Of a stretch of 64,000 bases of DNA, positions 58,815 to 64,000 are shown piece after piece. Each line of letters starts with the position of its first letter. Position 1 is the stretch's first letter. This DNA is from Cryptomeria japonica (Eukaryota; Streptophyta; Pinopsida; Cupressales; Cupressaceae). Below the pieces are notes generated by a model. It was not told where the DNA came from. It was given only the letters and a program-made list of their open reading frames with translations, and ran no database searches. The DNA lies in the NCBI RefSeq assembly GCF_030272615.1, contig NC_081406.1, positions 115,165,783 to 115,229,782 of the forward strand. Direction: 5' to 3'. The position numbers were made by a program, and so were the translations under genes.

Positions 58815-59954
58815 TGTTGTCATTTTGATGATGTTTAGTTGTGATTGTCATTGATGGACACACACTTATTTTGTCATTGATTGTCAACCGGTAGTATGTG
58901 ATGTATTATTCAAACCGGTATTATATGCCATTATATGGATAGTCTTTGTTTGTAAAGACTATCGATGTTTGTAGAAGGAGCTTATCGGTCAAAGCATGAC
59001 CGAGGACCTCAAGCGGTTCGAGGATCTCAAGTGGTATAAGGACCCCAAGTAGCAACCAATCTTTTTGAAGATCAGAACACTATGTTCCAGTTTACTAGTC
59101 TTTGTTTGTAAACTGGTAATCAGTATACTGTATTTTGTTAACCGACAAACTTGTAATGTGTGATGAGTTATCATCCACCGACACTGATGTAGTGATTTTG
59201 TGTCGTGTTACGTATTGTGTCTAGATGCACTACACCTATGAAATTGTAGTCTACTCTTATTGGACCGACATGAAATCAGATTCCTATATAAAGACATCAT
59301 GTCTAGGGTTTTGTATATATGTGTATGCGAAGTGTTGAAGAGAAGATTAGGTCTTTGCAAAAAAGGCATCTTGCGATCAAGATTGAACAGAAGACTGAAG
59401 TAATGCTACAATGCATTAAAAGAGAGCATCAAGGATCTAACTAAGCATTTATGTGCTACTTTCTAGATCATTCACTTGTTGATTACTAATCTCTTTGACA
59501 AGTCTGAAACCCTTAACAGGGTAGGCCCAGTCAAGCCTATTGTAAATCTTCTAACAAGGTGGTTCATAGTTGTGGATCTGAAATCCTTTAACAGGGTAGT
59601 CTTTACCAAGACTTATCTCCTAACAGAGATCTGGATTCCTAATAGGATCTGCTATGGTGAAGAACATTGTAAGGCCTTAACTAGTCTGACCTTAACTAGT
59701 CTGGTTACTATTCTACAGATAGTTAACTTGTGGGTTTTACTCACCGTGGTTTTTCCCATTTGGGTTTCCACGTCAAAATATCTTGTGTTATGGTGATTGT
59801 GCTTCTGTGGGTGAATGCTCTATTTTCTATTTGGCTTGTTTGTGTTTTAACCAGTTTGTTGTGTAAACTACTATACCAGTCTGTAGTAAAATTGCTTAAA
59901 AGTTTGGTTAAGTGTTTGGGCATACTAATTCACCCCCCCTCTTAGTATTCATCA
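58815..59954 (+). repeat. Copia B 3' LTR (1140 bp)
   Basis: It begins TGTTGTCATTTTGATGATG, ends TAGTATTCATCA and is followed by the CTATC duplication. It is the uninterrupted reference copy that shows where gypsy C entered the 5' LTR. Confidence 0.95.
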
Positions 59955-60517
59955 CTATCACCCTGATGCTCAAGAAGGAAATGCATTTCAAATGGACTCA
60001 AGTCTAAGGAATATTTTGAGAAAATCAAAGATGCTATCTATTCATCCCTCGTGTTATCCAACCCAGATATGTCTAAAGACTTCATAATGTATGTTTTCTC
60101 TAGTCACTATAGCATTGCTATGGTCCTGACCCAGAAAGACAAAGAAAAGGGGAGTGAGAACCCTATATCCTTCCATTCAAAACCTCTAAAGGAAAATGAG
60201 GCTAAGTATAAATTCATGGAAAAACAAGCTTTGGCTGTAGTCAAGGGCTTAAAAAAATTTAGGCACTTCATAGCTTGCCATGAGACTACAATGTATGTTG
60301 CTCATCCTGCAGTCAGAGAATATGTCATGGAAGGCGACATCACTGAGAAAAGGGAAAACTAGATCACTAAAATCTTGGAGTAGGATATTGATGTCAAGCC
60401 CACAAAAATAATCTATGGCAAAGGTCTATGCGAATATATAGCCCAAGAGTGCGAGCCTCGAGAAATGAAGATGGCCACAAAAAGAGTTGTGATGGTTGCC
60501 TCCGAGCCATCAGAGAC
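59955..60517 (+). pseudogene. Gypsy A RNase H (continuation of pol)
   Basis: After the CTATC duplication, pol continues with LMLKKEMHFKWTQ, a tether segment. It then reads DFIMYVFSSHYSIAMVLTQK, PISFHSKPLKENEAKYKFME and KQALAVVKGLKKFRHFIA, the canonical Ty3/gypsy RNase H; the first catalytic Asp position reads as part of FIMYVFSS and appears changed. Residues AHPAVREYVMEGDITEKR (60302-60355) complete it. A TAG at 60360-60362 and others break it. The linker stops at solo LTR E. Confidence 0.85.
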
Positions 60518-61415
60518 TATTGGAAATCGACACTCATTTGATTTATTTTATTGTCATTGATGGCAACAAGATCAGATGAAGTCATATACCAACACTAGGA
60601 GGCATATACCAACAAATACCAGCTTTGGAGCATTCAGGGCTACATCGGCACCGACATCAATACTTCATTGGAAGTCGACACCAAGGAGGGTTTACTTAAT
60701 AAATCATTTTGTAATTATTATCAAGGCCAACATTAAATATCTTTTGTAAATGTATTGTAAGCCAACATAAGGCATATTATTTGTAATAGGTATATAGGCC
60801 AGTCTGCAAGGTTATTGTTATATAGATGAAGTGTGTGGATATAGGAAAATATAGCAGAACTGTATAATGCAAAATATATGTATAAAGATCATTTTGTATG
60901 CGAATGTTATATCCTACAATGATCTGTAGATAGCTTGGAAAGAATTCTTGGAGGAGAAGAGATCCTGGTAGTAGTTCAAGGTTTATGAACCAGTACAGAG
61001 CAGAGATAGAACCAGAACTCTATTTGGCATAGCAAATGCATTATTGAGTTTATTTTCAGTAATTTACTTTAGTAGAAAGCTTGTAGTCAGTGAAGCTCTT
61101 TAGTGATGAGCAGAATGCTCTAGGCAGTGTACCTTGCTGCATGTGTAGACCCCTATTATATGTAATATCATTTCATATGGCTAGTGAACTGATATTATGG
61201 GTCACAAATCCCACCGTGGTTTTTCCTCTTTGAGGTTTTCTACGTATAAATTTTGTGTTATGGTGTTCATTTATGTGGATGGTTTATTTGCTTCTTGTTA
61301 TATGTTTATTTGTTTACTGGTATATATGTGTATGGTATAAAAGGATAAAAATTGTTCATACTGATAGAACACTGATTCATCCCCCCTCCCCTCTCAGTGT
61401 TCTTGGATCCCAACA
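60518..61415 (+). mobile_element. Solo LTR 'E' (898 bp) inserted in gypsy A pol
   Basis: It begins TATTGGAAATCGACACTC and ends GATCCCAACA. It is flanked by GAGAC (60513-60517) and AAGAC (61416-61420), a 5-bp duplication with one change. It carries the copia-type U5 blocks GTTTTTCCTCTTTGAGG near 61218 and GATTCATCCCCCCTCCCCTC near 61374. No internal region is present. Confidence 0.85.
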
Positions 61416-61966
61416 AAGACATGCTAGATGGAGGCCCGAAAACATTTCATAAAGACAGGGAGCTTCCTTGAAGGTCTTCCCCATGAAAAGAAGAGATTCT
61501 ATAGGCTTCAAAACAACAGTTTCCTCTTGGTGGACGACATACTTTTCAAAAGAAATTTCAATGGATTCCTACTCTGTTGTGTGAGCTAATGCCAGGCTGA
61601 CAATATCTTATAGGAGTTTCACTACGGCTCATTAGGAGGTCACTTTTCAACACAAAATAACATCATCAAGATCACTCGTGCCGGATATTTTTGGTCTTCT
61701 ATGTTCAAAGATGTGCACACCTTGGTGAGGGAGTGCAAAGAATGCCAGTATTACACTGGCAGGTGTAAAAAGGTGGCAATGCCACTCAGACCCATAATGG
61801 TGGAGGAACCCTTTGCTCAATGGGGACTCAACTTTTTAGGGATGATCAATCCCCCAAGCTCGGTTGAACATAAGTGGATCCTGACAGCTACCGACTACTT
61901 TACCAAATGGTCCGAAGTTGTTCCCTTAAAAAATTCATCAGAGACCGAGGTACTGACATTAGTATG
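61416..61966 (+). pseudogene. Gypsy A integrase, N-terminal part only
   Basis: After solo LTR E the frame resumes with the pre-integrase segment LLVDDILFKRNFNGFLLCCV. The zinc-binding H-H-C-C region follows (FHYGSLGGHFSTQ near 61617-61655, CKECQYYTG near 61735-61760). The start of the core is WGLNFLGMINPPSS...HKWILTATDYFTKW, with the first catalytic Asp changed to Asn in WGLNF (near 61825). Homology ends near SETEVLTL at about 61966, before the second Asp and the Glu. The ORF runs on to TAA 62046-62048 through unrelated sequence. Confidence 0.85.
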
Positions 61967-64000
61967 TGGTATCGAATTTGTCGAACCAGACTTTGAAGAT
62001 TTGACTTTGAGTAATTGGAATGATGTCAAAGATTGTGTGAAGGGTTAAATGTGACCTGAAGTACTGCTCTAATACCACAATATTATATAAATTCCATATC
62101 CTACTAGATTGGTTGTCACTTTTTGAGAAGCAGTGGTCCCCACAGCTGCAAGTTGAGAGAAGTAGTGTGAAAAGAGTTTTTGCAACTTCTACTTTGGTGT
62201 ACTAATGCCTTGGACAAGACATTTGACCAAGCTTGGCAATTTGTTAGATTGGAATTTCTTGATTTCTTTGTGTGTTTGACCCATTATTTGATATGCATCT
62301 ACTGGCGTGCTGCAATTAGGATTTAGTTTTGTGTTTGAGTTAATCAACTACATCTAGCAAAGGTGAAAAATAATGATACAAGCTGAAACGCTCACAAGGA
62401 CTATTTTTTTCTTATTCTTAAATTAGAGTTCAAACCAATCTAAATCATGCATTTCTTGTTAACTATTAACTAATCACTGTTTGATTTAACAATTCTTTAG
62501 TCAAACTTTCCTAACTTTATCATGACAGATTCAAATTTGAGTACAAAAATTAGCCATCTGGTGGTGTAAGCATTCGTGTTGAAATGTATAAACAATTGGC
62601 ATAACAGTTTGGAAAATAATCGATTGATCTTAAGTATGAAATAACCTCACTATTTGGATCTGCATGTCATAAACCAGAATTAATGGATATAATAGTTTCA
62701 TGAATGGTAATTAAGAGACATAAGCACTTTTTGTTTAATATACAATCTGAGTTTCAATTGGGACAGATCAATTGTTTCCTCATGAATGGTAATATTCAAT
62801 TATTATTGAATATTGAGCTATAATAATGTAATACCAATTATGGATAAAACAAATAAAAAGTTTGTTGATCTGGTGAGCAGATGGCAGCCCCAATGAGCTA
62901 CCAACTTGTGGCTTCCTTGAGAAGTATGTAAACTAGGTAATATAGTAAATCTCTAGATTTTTCTGTCTCTTTCTATCTGTTTGTCTGTCTCACTCTCTAT
63001 TTTTATGTTTGTCTCTTGCATAGCATACATCAAGGCCAAAGGTCATTGGTGGTTATTGCCATCTTGTCCACTTGATAGTTTCTATGTATGCCTACTAAGA
63101 TTTTGTCTTCAATTAACTTTAATCTTAAGAAGTGATTAAAATGGTATCTTTGTTCCATATTTACCTGATTATTGTCTGCTCTTTTAATAGTCCATTTTGA
63201 CATTTATTCCTTCTTCCTTTCAAGCATTGTATTAAGAGAAATTTGATGTGTTTGAAGAACTCGAGAATGGTTACAAAAGGATAAGAATAGTTGGTCAAGA
63301 TCAGAAATTACATGTGAATGTGTGGACCTCTTACACATTAAGTCTTAAGAAAATAAAGAAAAGTCTAATCTAGGAAGATGTTTTCAATATTCTTTGTTGG
63401 TGTTTTATGATGGTATCCTTTCATATTTCTCATTTCTTTGGTCCTTGGGCTTGTTATTATCCTACTCAACTGTATGTGCAACCAATGGGATGTGGGTACT
63501 TCAATTTAAGTGGACATATTTGCAATATTGATAATTTCATACAGAAGCATGTATTCTTTGATTTATTACAAGATCTCTATGGATATTGGTTTGTTGGACT
63601 TGCTTTTATATGGACTACTGCTTACAAGATATTTTCATTTCCAAATATGGTGGGCTTAAAAAATCAAATGAATTCTATTTTTATTAGTGTTGATTTAAAG
63701 ATGCACTTGATTACTTTGTGAGATTAATTCTGTTTTTTACTCGCAGGATTCTGTTTTTTACTTGCTCTTACTTCCTAACGTAGCAGATTCTATTGAAGTC
63801 TAGGATTTTTCAAGTGTTGATTCACGGGTGTGTTCTGTTATTGTGAAAAGTAATCTATTTTTATTTCATAGTTTGCAGTCATTTTTATTTTTTAATTTTA
63901 GTGATGGAAAAGTGTCTCTAACTTATTCATCAATATATGTTCTCAAATTCCTTCTCAATAATTGAGACCTTATCAGCTGAGTGATTTGGTTTTGTTCTGG
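61967..64000. other. Right flank without recognised features
   Basis: The sequence beyond the truncated integrase shows no retroelement motif, no convincing ORF and no RNA gene. A pyrimidine-rich CTGTCTCTTTC-type stretch lies near 62960-63000. The ORF at 63407-63721 (104 codons) matches no family I know and has no supporting signals. This may be older host DNA. Confidence 0.45.

Larger units (their letters stand above)
26557..59954 (+). mobile_element. 'Copia B': pol-less copia-type element with a long second ORF
   Basis: It has LTRs of about 1.14-1.15 kb and is flanked by a perfect 5-bp duplication (CTATC). The 5' LTR (26557-53462) is split by gypsy C. The internal region 53463-58814 has an initiator-Met PBS, a gag-like coiled-coil and zinc-knuckle ORF, a spacer, an unrecognised ORF of about 978 codons and duplicated purine tracts. 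No protease, integrase or RT is present, so it is non-autonomous. Confidence 0.88.
22362..61966 (+). mobile_element. 'Gypsy A': outermost Ty3/gypsy element, interrupted and 3'-truncated
   Basis: Its visible parts are 22362-26556 (gag, protease, RNase H-like domain, RT), 59955-60517 (RNase H and linker) and 61416-61966 (integrase start). The pieces are separated by copia B with its nested load (target CTATC at 26552-26556 and 59955-59959) and by solo LTR E. Reading of pol resumes in register across the copia B site once one target copy is removed. Integrase stops about a third of the way through, and the sequence after about 61966 is unrelated, so the 3' end and LTR are lost. The RT lineage is gypsy; the extra RNase H-like domain suggests a relative of the Tat group. 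Confidence 0.85.

Noticed and set aside
63407-63721. ORF of 104 codons in the right flank
   Set aside because: No recognisable motif, neighbours or promoter; could be chance.

Overview
The window reads as intergenic or intronic DNA of a land plant with a large, transposon-filled, AT-rich nuclear genome. A gymnosperm such as a conifer is a reasonable guess, because old and slowly decaying LTR elements with long LTRs fill almost everything, but no host gene was found to confirm it. There is no intact protein-coding gene, no rRNA or tRNA gene and no CRISPR array. Nearly every recognisable coding region is a retrotransposon relic broken by in-frame stops and occasional frameshifts.

Layout. 13-1071 (minus) is a broken ORF of unknown function. 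1281-1815 holds palindromic repeats around an AT tract. 1921-8172 (minus) is an L1-type LINE with ORF1, endonuclease, reverse transcriptase and a plant-style C-terminal RNase H. 8.2-10.76 kb is gene-free and carries microsatellites and an AT-rich minisatellite. 10760-20264 is 'copia F', a gag-only element with 2.66 kb LTRs; its 3' LTR contains a solo LTR ('G', 18428-19783, 5-bp target duplication).

From 22.36 to 61.97 kb is one nest. The outer element is 'gypsy A' (gag, protease, an RNase H-like domain, RT, RNase H, truncated integrase). Inside its pol, at the duplicated target CTATC, sits 'copia B' (26557-59954), which has no pol but carries a gag-like ORF and a second ORF of about 978 codons that I do not recognise. 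Inside copia B's 5' LTR, at the duplicated target ATTGT, sits 'gypsy C' (26627-52378), a Tat-lineage element with an antisense plant-mobile-domain relic downstream of pol. Inside gypsy C, at the duplicated target GATTG, sits 'copia D' (34510-42202), the only element with a complete gag-pol layout. Gypsy A also carries a solo LTR ('E', 60518-61415). The order of insertion is therefore readable as A, then B, then C, then D. By eye the B LTRs differ more (about 7% over about 230 bp) than those of C and D (about 4%), which fits.

The most interesting signals are not ordinary genes. (1) LTR families D, B and G carry arrays of 8-12 tiny stem-loops with loops like CTAACA or TTAACY, whose stems differ in sequence but stay paired. 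They lie between the TATA box and the primer-binding site where that can be placed, so they would be in the RNA leader. (2) Copia B has a long unknown second ORF. (3) Gypsy C has an antisense plant mobile domain, plus an octamer array (TAGYGCAT) in its 5' leader and the reverse-complement array (ATGCRCTA) in its 3' region. (4) Gypsy A has an RNase H-like domain between protease and RT. All percentages are by-eye estimates on short stretches.
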